A stretch of 6,802 nucleotides of DNA from Porticoccaceae bacterium (GCA_023255165.1 JALRJD010000251.1:1-6802), one strand, 5' to 3'. Counted from the first letter of the stretch, positions 1 through 6,476 are shown. Numbers and translations are program-made. The notes: generated by a model not told the origin, from the letters alone.

Positions 1-976
1 CCTGCAGACCGAAGATCGCAGTTATGCGGTCAAGCCGATGAACTGCCCCTGCCATGTGCAGGTGTTCAACCAGGGTCTGAAGAGCTACAGAGATCTGCCG
101 CTGAGGCTGGCGGAGTTTGGTTCCTGTCACCGCAATGAACCGTCCGGATCGCTGCACGGCATTATGCGTGTGCGTTCATTTACCCAGGACGATGCTCATA
201 TTTTCTGTACCGAAGCGCAGATTCAACCTGAAGTGGCGCGGTTTATCGATTTTCTGCACGAGGTTTACACTGACTTTGGCTTTGATGAAATTATCTATCG
301 ACTGTCGACGCGTCCAGAGCAGCGCGTGGGCACAGACGAAGATTGGGATCGCGCGGAAAAAGCGCTTGGCGAAGCGCTGGATGCCAAAGGTCTGGCCTGG
401 GAAGAGCTGCCGGGAGAGGGTGCTTTCTACGGACCCAAGATTGAGTTTTCATTAAAAGACTGTATTGGCCGTGTCTGGCAGTTGGGCACGATTCAGGTGG
501 ATTTCTCCATGCCGGGTCGTCTCGATGCGCAATACGTTGCTGAAGATGGCAGCCGCCAGATTCCGGTTATGTTGCACCGTGCCATTCTCGGTTCATTTGA
601 GCGTTTTATCGGTATTTTGATCGAGCAGTACGAAGGTGCATTTCCGTTTTGGTTGGCTCCGGAACAGGCGGTTGTGGTCAATATTACCGACGCCCAGGGG
701 GATTATGCGCAAGAAGTGGCCAAATCATTGCAAAATAAGGGCTTTAGAGTGATTTGTGACTTGAGAAACGAGAAGATCGGCTTTAAAATCCGCGGTCATT
801 CGATCCAGCGCGTCCCTTATATTTTGGTTGTTGGAGATAATGAAAAAGAATCGCGCACTGTGGCGGTCCGAACTCGGGATGGAAAAGACCTTGGCAGCTT
901 ACCGCTGGCACAGGTTGAGGCCATGTTTGGCGAAGAGTTGGAGCGGCGCGGGCGTACTTGTGTTGAAACGGAGTAA
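1..976 (+). CDS. thrS: Threonyl-tRNA synthetase, C-terminal part (5' end outside window)
   Basis: This cytoplasmic class II synthetase charges tRNA-Thr with threonine. The reading frame is open from the window edge (first whole codon at 2) and gives 324 residues, about half of the usual length of roughly 640; the TGS, editing and early catalytic parts lie upstream. The catalytic core is clear: KPMNCPCHVQ, the motif 2 stretch CHRNEPSGSLHG, QDDAHIF and the motif 3 stretch HRAILGSFERF. The three zinc ligands known in E. coli ThrRS are present as Cys (codon 44-46), His (197-199) and His (575-577). The anticodon-binding domain begins near 645 (FWLAPEQ) and includes DLRNEKIGFKIR. Where E. coli has Cys480 and Leu489, this protein has Leu (482-484) and Met (509-511). 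The stop codon lies five bases before infC, so the two genes are almost certainly cotranscribed. The identification is essentially certain. Confidence 0.98.
   Translation, partial: LQTEDRSYAVKPMNCPCHVQVFNQGLKSYRDLPLRLAEFGSCHRNEPSGSLHGIMRVRSFTQDDAHIFCTEAQIQPEVARFIDFLHEVYTDFGFDEIIYRLSTRPEQRVGTDEDWDRAEKALGEALDAKGLAWEELPGEGAFYGPKIEFSLKDCIGRVWQLGTIQVDFSMPGRLDAQYVAEDGSRQIPVMLHRAILGSFERFIGILIEQYEGAFPFWLAPEQAVVVNITDAQGDYAQEVAKSLQNKGFRVICDLRNEKIGFKIRGHSIQRVPYILVVGDNEKESRTVAVRTRDGKDLGSLPLAQVEAMFGEELERRGRTCVETE
970..973 (+). promoter_or_regulatory. Shine-Dalgarno of infC that fixes its AUU start
   Basis: GGAG sits in the last codons of thrS, eight bases before the ATT at 982. This ideal spacing supports ATT as the infC start. 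The TTG at 1042 has no purine-rich site at a suitable distance. Confidence 0.8.
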
Positions 977-981
977 AGCTT

Positions 982-1509
982 ATTAAAAAAGACAGCAAGC
1001 GGGCACGTCTTAATGACGATATAACGGCCCCTGAAGTTCGATTGGTTGCATCAGATGGTAGTCAGGTTGGCGTTGTCACCCTTGAAGCTGCCCTTGAAGC
1101 GGCGCAGAAAGAGACTCTCGATCTGGTGGAAATTTCCCCTGATGCCGAGCCTCCGGTGTGCAAAATCATGGATTACGGCAAGCATGTCTTTGATATTAAG
1201 AAGAAAGTTGCTCTGCAGAAGAAAAAGCAGAAGCAGACACAGGTAAAAGAAATGAAGTTTCGCCCCGGTACCGATGAGGGCGATTACCAGATCAAGTTGC
1301 GCAATCTTGTGCGCTTCCTGGAAAACGGTGACAAAGCCAAAATCACGCTGCGTTTTCGCGGTCGTGAGATGGCTCACCAGCAGCTCGGCATGGATATGAT
1401 GAAACGCATTGAAGCGGATCTCGCAGAGCTGGCACAGGTGGAGCAATTTCCAAAAATGGAAGGGCGTCAAATGATTATGACGCTGGCCCCACGCAGCAAG
1501 AAGAAGTAA
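982..1509 (+). CDS. infC: Translation initiation factor IF-3, AUU start
   Basis: IF3 binds the 30S subunit, prevents premature 50S joining and discriminates against wrong start codons and wrong initiator pairings. The product is 175 residues, close to the 180 of E. coli. The N-terminal domain (about 1-75) contains DLVEISPDAEPPVCKIMDYG, followed by a Lys/Gln-rich linker (about 73-88). The C-terminal domain carries KFRPGTDEGDYQIKL and RFRGREMAH and ends in a basic tail. I place the start at ATT 982, not TTG 1042, for three reasons: the upstream frame encodes the expected N-terminus (EVRLVASDG is preceded by a basic segment), GGAG lies eight bases upstream, and an AUU start for infC is an established, conserved feature. 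IF3 rejects non-canonical starts, so this codon gives negative autoregulation in E. coli, and the same is inferred here. The gene sits between thrS and rpmI as in E. coli. Confidence 0.96.
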   Translation: MKKDSKRARLNDDITAPEVRLVASDGSQVGVVTLEAALEAAQKETLDLVEISPDAEPPVCKIMDYGKHVFDIKKKVALQKKKQKQTQVKEMKFRPGTDEGDYQIKLRNLVRFLENGDKAKITLRFRGREMAHQQLGMDMMKRIEADLAELAQVEQFPKMEGRQMIMTLAPRSKKK

Positions 1510-1598
1510 TTAGCGCGACCCGCGTTCAGCCACATTTTTTGGCAGGCTGTCCGGGCGTCTCTTCTTGATTTAATTAACTCTCAAACTGGAGAACAGAA
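1510..1598 (+). promoter_or_regulatory. rpmI leader, candidate L20-type translational control region
   Basis: These 89 noncoding bases separate infC from rpmI. Visible pairing includes CAGCC (1527-1531) with GGCTG (1545-1549), around a U-rich loop, and an outer irregular helix of GACCCG (1517-1522) with CGG (1552-1554) plus GTC (1557-1559). TCTCT (1558-1562) could also pair with GGAGA (1588-1592), which is the rpmI Shine-Dalgarno, with one G-U pair. In E. coli, L20 represses rpmI-rplT translation by binding structured RNA in and upstream of the rpmI leader. A similar role here is inferred from position and foldability only; I did not match the known L20 binding elements. Confidence 0.35.
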
Positions 1599-1796
1599 AT
1601 GCCAAAAGTAAAAGCACACAGTGGAGCTGCAAAACGCTTCAAAAAGACGGCTGCGGGCTACAAGCACAAGCACCAGCACAAAAGCCACATCCTTACCAAA
1701 ATGACTACCAAGCGCAAGCGTCAGCTGCGAGGCACAAGCATTCTGAATGCTTCTGATACCCCGCGCGTCAACCGCATGCTGCGAAGCTCAATTTAA
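1599..1796 (+). CDS. rpmI: 50S ribosomal protein L35
   Basis: L35 is a small, strongly basic protein of the large ribosomal subunit. The 65-residue product has the usual length. It carries the family hallmarks: the start MPKVKAHSGAAKRFKKT, the KHKHQHKSHILTK segment (about residues 22-34), and the basic run TKRKRQLRG (about 37-45). The start is supported by GGAG at 1588-1591, seven bases before the ATG. The rplT start lies 38 bases after the stop. In E. coli, rpmI is the control point for L20 repression and rplT is translationally coupled to it; the tight spacing here is compatible with that. Confidence 0.97.
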   Translation: MPKVKAHSGAAKRFKKTAAGYKHKHQHKSHILTKMTTKRKRQLRGTSILNASDTPRVNRMLRSSI

Positions 1797-1834
1797 CCGG
1801 TAGATTAATTACATATTTTAGGTAGGAGAAGAAA

Positions 1835-2191
1835 ATGGCTAGAGTAAAACGTGGTGTCCAGGCACACCGCCGTCACAAAAAAGTCCTCAAGCAGGCAAAA
1901 GGTTATTACGGAGCACGCAGTCGAGTTTATCGCGTAGCGGTGCAGGCAGTTACCAAAGCAGGACAGTATGCTTATCGTGACCGTCGTGCCAAGAAGCGCA
2001 CATTCCGCAGACTGTGGATCGCTCGAATCAACGCACAATCACGTGTCGAGGGTTTGTCATACAGCAGACTGATCAACGGTCTCAGCAAGGCAGGCATCGA
2101 GCTCGACCGTCGCGTGCTGGCCGACCTGGCCGTGCACGACAAAGCAGCTTTTGGTGCAGTAGTGAATCAAGCCAAAGCTGCCCTGGCTTAA
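1835..2191 (+). CDS. rplT: 50S ribosomal protein L20
   Basis: L20 binds 23S rRNA early in large-subunit assembly. In E. coli it also represses its own operon by binding the rpmI leader. The product is 118 residues, the typical length. The N-terminal half is a very basic extended helix (MARVKRGVQAHRRHKKVLK, then GYYGARSRVYRVA and RDRRAKKRTFRRLWIARIN). The C-terminal globular domain (about 60-118) has GLSYSRLINGL and ELDRRVLADLA. AGGAG at 1824-1828, six bases before the ATG, is a strong ribosome binding site. The gene is followed by a terminator-like hairpin that separates it from pheS. Confidence 0.98.
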   Translation: MARVKRGVQAHRRHKKVLKQAKGYYGARSRVYRVAVQAVTKAGQYAYRDRRAKKRTFRRLWIARINAQSRVEGLSYSRLINGLSKAGIELDRRVLADLAVHDKAAFGAVVNQAKAALA

Positions 2192-2200
2192 ATAGCGATT

Positions 2201-2216
2201 ACCTGCCGCGGCAGGT
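2201..2216 (+). repeat. 16-base perfect palindrome after rplT
   Basis: ACCTGCCG followed by its exact reverse complement CGGCAGGT begins ten bases after the rplT stop. As RNA it could form a six-pair stem with a CGCG loop; as DNA it is a perfect two-fold site. It is followed by A-rich, not U-rich, sequence, so it is not itself a terminator. It could be an RNA 3'-end stabiliser, part of the leader fold before the downstream terminator, or a protein binding site. The sequence does not decide among these. Confidence 0.5.
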
Positions 2217-2236
2217 GTTGTAAAAAAAGCTACTCG

Positions 2237-2273
2237 AATAGGGAAAGGGCCATCGCTCTTTCCCTATTTTTTT
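2237..2273 (+). terminator. Intrinsic terminator between rplT and pheS
   Basis: AATAGGGAAAG (2237-2247) pairs perfectly with CTTTCCCTATT (2258-2268). The stem can extend inward by G-U, G-C and C-G to a CATC loop, for a total of 14 pairs. Seven T residues occupy 2267-2273, the first two also pairing. This is a strong rho-independent terminator by structure. It sits where E. coli has the pheM-linked attenuator of pheST, but no Phe-rich leader peptide precedes it here. It may end most ribosomal-protein transcripts while allowing partial readthrough into pheST, or it may be controlled in a way I cannot see. Confidence 0.88.
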
Positions 2274-2316
2274 ATCGATAATAAGATAACTGACAAAGAG
2301 TTTGTGGTGACCAACA

Positions 2317-3330
2317 ATGATTGAACTGGAACAGATTGCCAGCGAAGCCGAAGCCGCGATCGCCGCCGCATCGGAACTGGGCGCGCTGGACGATTTACGC
2401 GTTGAGTATCTGGGCAAAAAAGGCAGGTTGACCGGGCTGTTAAAAGGCCTGGGTGCGCTCTCCAATGAAGAGCGACCAGCCGCTGGCGCGAAAATCAATG
2501 ATGTTAAGCAGTCGCTGCAAACCCGTATCAATCAGCGCAAGGAAAAGCTCGAAGGCGAGGCGTTGAATGCCAAGCTGTCAGGTGAAACCATCGATGTTAC
2601 CTTGCCCGGTCGCGGTGAAGAGGTAGGTGGTCTGCATCCGGTTACGCGCACCATGGAGCGTATCGAATCGTTCTTCACTCATATCGGTTACGACGTTGAA
2701 ACCGGCCCGGAAATTGAAGACGACTACCACAACTTTGAAGCGCTGAATATTCCCGGCCACCACCCGGCGCGGGCTATGCATGACACCTTTTATGTCAATC
2801 CGTCGACTGTGCTGCGCACTCACACCTCACCGGTGCAGGTTCGCACTATGGAAAAACAGGCGCCGCCGATTCGTATTATCTGCCCCGGCCGCGTCTATCG
2901 CTGCGATTCCGATCTGACTCATACGCCAATGTTTCATCAGGTTGAAGGTCTGGTTGTGGATAAAAATATCAGCTTTGCCGATCTCAAAGGCGTGATTGAT
3001 CAATTTTTGAAAGCCTTCTTTGAGCGTGATTTGCCGGTGCGGTTCAGGCCTTCATATTTTCCGTTCACAGAGCCTTCCGCTGAGGTCGATATTCAGTGCA
3101 CTAACTGTTCCGGCGCAGGCTGTCGCGTCTGTAGCCAAACCGGCTGGCTCGAGGTGATGGGCTGCGGCATGGTTCACCCCAATGTGTTTAAAAGCTGTAA
3201 TGTAGACGCCGAACAGTTCACTGGCTTTGCCTTTGGAATGGGTGTTGAGCGACTGGCTATGCTGCGCTATGGCGTTAATGATCTGCGATTGTTTTTTGAA
3301 AACGATCTGCGCTTTCTCAAACAATTTTAA
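2317..3330 (+). CDS. pheS: Phenylalanyl-tRNA synthetase alpha subunit
   Basis: PheS is the catalytic subunit of the alpha2-beta2 enzyme that charges tRNA-Phe in the cytoplasm. The product is 337 residues against 327 in E. coli. Residues 1 to about 85 form the N-terminal coiled-coil arm. The class II core follows, with HTSPVQVRTM, PGRVYRCDSDLTHTPMFHQ, motif 2 at FRPSYFPFTEPSAEVD, and motif 3 at GFAFGMGVERLAMLRYG. Ala305 lies in the position of E. coli Ala294, which sets the size of the amino-acid pocket. The extra length includes a C-x2-C-x4-C-x2-C cluster (Cys261, 264, 269, 272), known from many bacterial PheS proteins such as that of Bacillus but absent in E. coli. GGTGA (2306-2310), six bases upstream, supports the start. 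pheT follows after 14 bases. Confidence 0.98.
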   Translation: MIELEQIASEAEAAIAAASELGALDDLRVEYLGKKGRLTGLLKGLGALSNEERPAAGAKINDVKQSLQTRINQRKEKLEGEALNAKLSGETIDVTLPGRGEEVGGLHPVTRTMERIESFFTHIGYDVETGPEIEDDYHNFEALNIPGHHPARAMHDTFYVNPSTVLRTHTSPVQVRTMEKQAPPIRIICPGRVYRCDSDLTHTPMFHQVEGLVVDKNISFADLKGVIDQFLKAFFERDLPVRFRPSYFPFTEPSAEVDIQCTNCSGAGCRVCSQTGWLEVMGCGMVHPNVFKSCNVDAEQFTGFAFGMGVERLAMLRYGVNDLRLFFENDLRFLKQF

Positions 3331-3344
3331 GGCTGGGGTAACTT

Positions 3345-5729
3345 ATGAAATTTAGTGAATCCTGGTTGCGACAGGCCGTTAATCCCGCTATTTCAACCGA
3401 AGAGCTGGTTGCCCAGCTGACCATGGCCGGTCTTGAAGTGGATGCCGTCGATCCCGCTGCGCCGCCAATGAGTGGTGTGGTGGTGGGTGACATTATCGCC
3501 GTTGAGCAACATCCGGACGCCGACAAACTGCGCGTCTGTCAGGTGGCTGGTGGTGTTGACGGTGAACTGGCTCAGGTCGTCTGTGGCGCGCCCAACGCGC
3601 GTGTCGGCATCAAGGTGCCTTTTGCTGTGGTTGGCGCCAAATTGCCCGGCGACTTTGCGATTAAAAAAGCCAAACTGCGCGGGGTTGAATCGTTTGGCAT
3701 GCTCTGCGCCCAAACCGAGTTACAACTCGGTGATGACGACGCCGGGCTCTGGGAACTTCCCGCCGATGCGCCAGTGGGTAGCGATCTGATCGATTATCTG
3801 CAGCTCAATGACAATATTATCGAAGTCGACCTGACACCGAACCGCGGCGACTGCCTCAGCATTCGTGGTCTTGCCCGTGAAGTGGGTGTGCTCAATAAAG
3901 TTGCTGTCACCGAGCAGAGTTGCGAACCGATTGCGGCGACCATCGCTGATTCGGTGAGCGTCAAACTTGAGGCGCCAGATGCCTGTGCGCGCTATGTTGG
4001 CCGTGTTATTCGCAATCTCGATCTGAGTCAGCCAACGCCCCAGTGGATGCAGGAAAAACTGCGTCGCAGCGGTGTACGCAGTTTGGGTCCGGCGGTGGAT
4101 GTCACCAATTATGTGCTACTTGAACTGGGTCAACCGATGCACGCCTTTGATCTGTCAAAGATCGATGGTGGTATTGTGGTGCGCATGGGGCGCGACGAAA
4201 CATTAAAACTGCTCGATGACTCGAACGTAAAAATTGATAGCTCAACCCTGGTGATCGCCGACCACAGTAAAGCGTTGGCTATGGCCGGGATAATGGGCGG
4301 CGATGAATCCGCAGTCGGTGACACAACAACCGATATCCTCTTCGAGAGCGCCTGGTTCAATCCATTGGCGATTGCGGGTAAAGCTCGCAATTACGGCAAA
4401 CATACCGATTCATCCCACCGCTTTGAGCGCGGTGTCGATGCGGCGCTTCAGGTGGCAGCCATTGAGCGTGCCACGGCACTGATGCTGGAAATCTGCGGTG
4501 GTCAGGCTGGACCGGTTGTTGTCGAAGAGTCGGCCGAACATCTGCCCACAGCGGCGACAATTACTCTGCGCGACAAACAACTTGCCCAGCAGCTTGGCAT
4601 GTCGATTGCCGCGACAGAGGTTGATGATATTTTGGCGCGCTTGGGTTTGACCTTGGTCTCTCGCGATGAACAGGGTTCCACCTGGGTGGCGCCAAGCTGG
4701 CGTTTTGATTTGGCTATTGAGCAGGATCTGGTCGAAGAAGTTGCGCGAGTTTTCGGTTATAACAATCTGCCCACTTCAACACCGGTCATGGCGCTGGAGT
4801 TGCAGGGCAAGCCGGAGACCGAGCAAGCGTTGAGCGTTTTCAGACGACAGTTGATTGCCGGTGGTTATCAGGAAGCGATCACCTATAGTTTTGTCGACCC
4901 GGATCTGCAAAAGCTGGTTGATCCCGAGACGGCGGCTATCGCTCTGCAAAATCCGATTTCCGCCGATATGTCGGTGATGCGCACCAGCCTGTGGCCGGGA
5001 CTGCTTTCAACGGCGATCTATAATCTCAACCGCCAACAAAATCGCGTGCGTATCTTTGAGGCCGGCCAGTGCTTTGTGCCGGGTGAACAGGGTGAGTTAA
5101 CCCAGAATATGGCTCTTGCCGGACTGATTTGCGGCTCGCGCACCCCAACTGGGTGGACGGCTAGCAAAGACAAGGTCGATTTCTTTGATCTTAAAGGCGA
5201 TCTCGAAGCGGTTCTCGCGCACACCGGTTTGGCTGAACAGTTTACTTTTAGTGCCGCACAGCACCCGGCGCTGCATCCGGGTCAGTCCGCAGCGGTTTTG
5301 CGCAACGGTGAGCAGGTGGGTTGGATAGGGCAGTTGCACCCCGGATTAATGGGGCAACTGGATCTCAATACGGCGGTGTATCTGTTCCAGGTTGATGTCG
5401 CGAAAATCAGCACAAGCCGACTGCCGAAGTTTTCAGAAGTGAGTAAGTTCCCGGCCGTGCGCCGCGATCTGGCATTTTTGGTCGACGGTCAAATCGCTTC
5501 TGCAGACCTGATATCCGAGGCGCGAAATGCCGCCGGTGAGCATCTGATCAATTTAAAGTTGTTTGACGTTTATGTGAGCAAAGATGTTGAAAATAAAGGA
5601 AAAAGCCTCGCATTGGGGTTGACGTTTCAGCACAGTTCGCGCACTCTTACCGACGAAGAAATCAATACAGCGATCGATCGGGTCATCAAGAAGCTCGACG
5701 AGAAATTCAATGCTGAACTCAGAGGCTGA
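3345..5729 (+). CDS. pheT: Phenylalanyl-tRNA synthetase beta subunit
   Basis: PheT provides tRNA binding and hydrolytic editing of mischarged Tyr-tRNA-Phe, and pairs with PheS. The product is 794 residues, against 795 in E. coli, so it is complete. Domains in order: an N-terminal region with an EMAP/OB-fold tRNA-binding domain (about 40-148; EQHPDADKLRVCQV, SFGMLCAQTEL); TPNRGDCLSIRGLAREVG (164-181); the B3/B4 editing domain (about 211-395; LGQPMHAFD, AGIMGGDESAV, RFERGVD); the B5 domain (about 401-476; ending in DLVEEVARVFGYNNLP); the catalytic-like core (about 480-690; NRQQNRVRIFEAG); and the FDX-ACB anticodon-binding domain (about 693-794; SKFPAVRRDLAF). The editing-site Glu334 and Thr354 are kept by my count, while residue 356 is Ser where I recall Ala in E. 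coli. The start has a GGGG site (3335-3338) six bases upstream. Confidence 0.98.
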   Translation: MKFSESWLRQAVNPAISTEELVAQLTMAGLEVDAVDPAAPPMSGVVVGDIIAVEQHPDADKLRVCQVAGGVDGELAQVVCGAPNARVGIKVPFAVVGAKLPGDFAIKKAKLRGVESFGMLCAQTELQLGDDDAGLWELPADAPVGSDLIDYLQLNDNIIEVDLTPNRGDCLSIRGLAREVGVLNKVAVTEQSCEPIAATIADSVSVKLEAPDACARYVGRVIRNLDLSQPTPQWMQEKLRRSGVRSLGPAVDVTNYVLLELGQPMHAFDLSKIDGGIVVRMGRDETLKLLDDSNVKIDSSTLVIADHSKALAMAGIMGGDESAVGDTTTDILFESAWFNPLAIAGKARNYGKHTDSSHRFERGVDAALQVAAIERATALMLEICGGQAGPVVVEESAEHLPTAATITLRDKQLAQQLGMSIAATEVDDILARLGLTLVSRDEQGSTWVAPSWRFDLAIEQDLVEEVARVFGYNNLPTSTPVMALELQGKPETEQALSVFRRQLIAGGYQEAITYSFVDPDLQKLVDPETAAIALQNPISADMSVMRTSLWPGLLSTAIYNLNRQQNRVRIFEAGQCFVPGEQGELTQNMALAGLICGSRTPTGWTASKDKVDFFDLKGDLEAVLAHTGLAEQFTFSAAQHPALHPGQSAAVLRNGEQVGWIGQLHPGLMGQLDLNTAVYLFQVDVAKISTSRLPKFSEVSKFPAVRRDLAFLVDGQIASADLISEARNAAGEHLINLKLFDVYVSKDVENKGKSLALGLTFQHSSRTLTDEEINTAIDRVIKKLDEKFNAELRG

Positions 5730-5773
5730 ATTATCCTACAGCCGTAACACTGAGTCTCAATCCGGGGACTACT

Positions 5774-5799
5774 GTTGCGCGACGTTGTTGCGCACGCAA
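5774..5799 (+). repeat. Short direct and inverted repeats upstream of ihfA
   Basis: In the 84-base pheT-ihfA gap, GTTGCGC occurs twice (5774-5780 and 5787-5793), and TTGCG-CA-CGCAA forms an inverted repeat (5788-5799) ending just before the ihfA Shine-Dalgarno. The element could be a small RNA hairpin affecting ihfA translation or a protein site. It is short enough to be chance. Confidence 0.3.
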
Positions 5800-5802
5800 G
5801 TT

Positions 5803-5807
5803 AGGTG
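5803..5807 (+). promoter_or_regulatory. Shine-Dalgarno of ihfA that fixes its ATG start
   Basis: AGGTG lies six bases before the ATG at 5814. It overlaps the in-frame GTG at 5805, so that GTG is part of the ribosome binding site and not the start codon. Confidence 0.75.
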
Positions 5808-5813
5808 CAAGAA

Positions 5814-6113
5814 ATGGGCGCTTTAACCAAAGCTGATTTAGCTGAAATGTTGTTCGACGAACTCGGCCTCAATAAACGTGAAGCCAAAGAGATCGTCGAA
5901 ATGTTCTACAGCGAAATAGTTCTGGCATTGGAAAATAACGATCAGGTTAAATTGTCCGGGTTTGGCAACTTTGAACTGCGCGACAAAAACAGCCGTCCTG
6001 GCCGTAATCCAAAAACCGGTGAAGAGGTCCCCATCTCAGCACGCCGGGTGGTCACCTTCAAGCCAGGCCAAAAGTTAAAGGCACGAGTAGAGAGTTATGC
6101 TGGAGCCAAGTAA
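5814..6113 (+). CDS. ihfA: Integration host factor alpha subunit
   Basis: IHF is a heterodimeric nucleoid protein (with IhfB, not in this window) that bends specific DNA sites strongly. It acts in recombination, replication and sigma54-type transcription. The product is 99 residues, exactly the E. coli length, when started at ATG 5814 (MGALTKADLAEMLF). A GTG nine bases upstream would add three residues but lies inside the AGGTG ribosome binding site. The HU/IHF signature is complete: helical dimer core (about 4-45), KLSGFGNFELRDKN (46-59), and the DNA-clasping arm RPGRNPKTGEEVP (61-73). Its Pro66 corresponds to the intercalating Pro65 of E. coli. ARRVVTFKPGQKLK (77-89) follows. Linkage to pheST is the same as in E. 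coli. The last 17 bases overlap the merR-like gene. Confidence 0.97.
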   Translation: MGALTKADLAEMLFDELGLNKREAKEIVEMFYSEIVLALENNDQVKLSGFGNFELRDKNSRPGRNPKTGEEVPISARRVVTFKPGQKLKARVESYAGAK

Positions 6114-6456
6114 CAACGACCAACTGCCAACCATTCCGGGCAAGCGCTATTTCACTATCGGTGAAGTTTCCGAGCTCTGTGAAGTGAAGCCGCATGTGTT
6201 GCGTTATTGGGAGCAGGAGTTTCCAAGCCTTAGCCCGGTCAAGCGTCGCGGTAATCGCCGCTATTATCAGCGGCAGGATGTTGTGCTTATTCGCCAGATT
6301 CGCTCGTTGCTCTATGAGCAGGGTTTTACCATTGGTGGCGCTCGTCAGCGTATTGAGGGCGAGAGCACCAAAGAAGAACAGACCCCATATAAACAGTTGA
6401 TTGAGCAGACTATCGCTGAACTTGAGGCGATTATTACGGTGTTTGATAAAGACTAA
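6097..6456 (+). CDS. Small MerR-family transcriptional regulator (MlrA-like)
   Basis: This 119-residue protein has a MerR-type winged helix-turn-helix and little else. The HTH is at about 18-41 (YFTIGEVSELCEVKPHVLRY, then WEQEF), the wing at about 46-58 (SPVKRRGNRRYY), and the second helical element at about 61-86 (LIRQIRSLLYEQGFTIGGAR). A C-terminal helix (about 97-115) probably forms the dimer coiled coil. There is no effector domain and only one cysteine, so metal sensing of the classical MerR kind is unlikely. It resembles the MlrA-like subgroup and the small regulator I recall next to ihfA in Pseudomonas; its target is unknown to me. The ATG overlaps the end of ihfA by 17 bases in another frame, and only weak purine-rich sequence precedes it, so translation is probably coupled to ihfA. 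Confidence 0.9.
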   Translation: MLEPSNNDQLPTIPGKRYFTIGEVSELCEVKPHVLRYWEQEFPSLSPVKRRGNRRYYQRQDVVLIRQIRSLLYEQGFTIGGARQRIEGESTKEEQTPYKQLIEQTIAELEAIITVFDKD

Positions 6457-6476
6457 AACCGGAATGCATTCTGGTT
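6457..6476 (+). repeat. 20-base near-perfect palindrome after the merR-like gene
   Basis: AACCGGAATG is followed by CATTCTGGTT, its reverse complement except at one position, which would be a G-U pair in RNA. It starts directly after the merR-like stop codon, and its last two bases are the first two of the candidate -35 of the tRNA promoter. No T-run follows, so it is not a standard intrinsic terminator. It could be an mRNA 3' hairpin or an operator at the tRNA promoter. Confidence 0.5.

Noticed and set aside
1042..1044. TTG as the infC start
   Set aside because: It has no ribosome binding site at suitable spacing and would delete the conserved IF3 N-terminus; ATT at 982 fits better.
1051..1470. 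Long open frame on the - strand opposite infC
   Set aside because: It is antisense to a certain gene, its product resembles no family I know, and it has no ribosome binding site; it is a codon-usage shadow.
2192..2281. pheM-like leader peptide before pheS
   Set aside because: The only frame with consecutive Phe codons reads in phase after the rplT stop and ends FFYR, but it has no ATG, GTG or TTG start and no ribosome binding site. Its Phe codons come from the terminator T-run itself.
2258..2287. Promoter for pheST just after the terminator (GATAAT/TAAGAT as -10)
   Set aside because: No acceptable -35 lies 16-18 bases upstream; the A/T-rich bases alone are not enough.
5619..5647. TTGACG in the end of pheT as the -35 of an ihfA promoter
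   Set aside because: The -35 matches five of six bases, but nothing resembling a -10 lies 16-18 bases downstream.
5805..5807. GTG as the ihfA start
   Set aside because: It lies within the AGGTG ribosome binding site of the ATG at 5814, and the ATG gives the family's exact length of 99.
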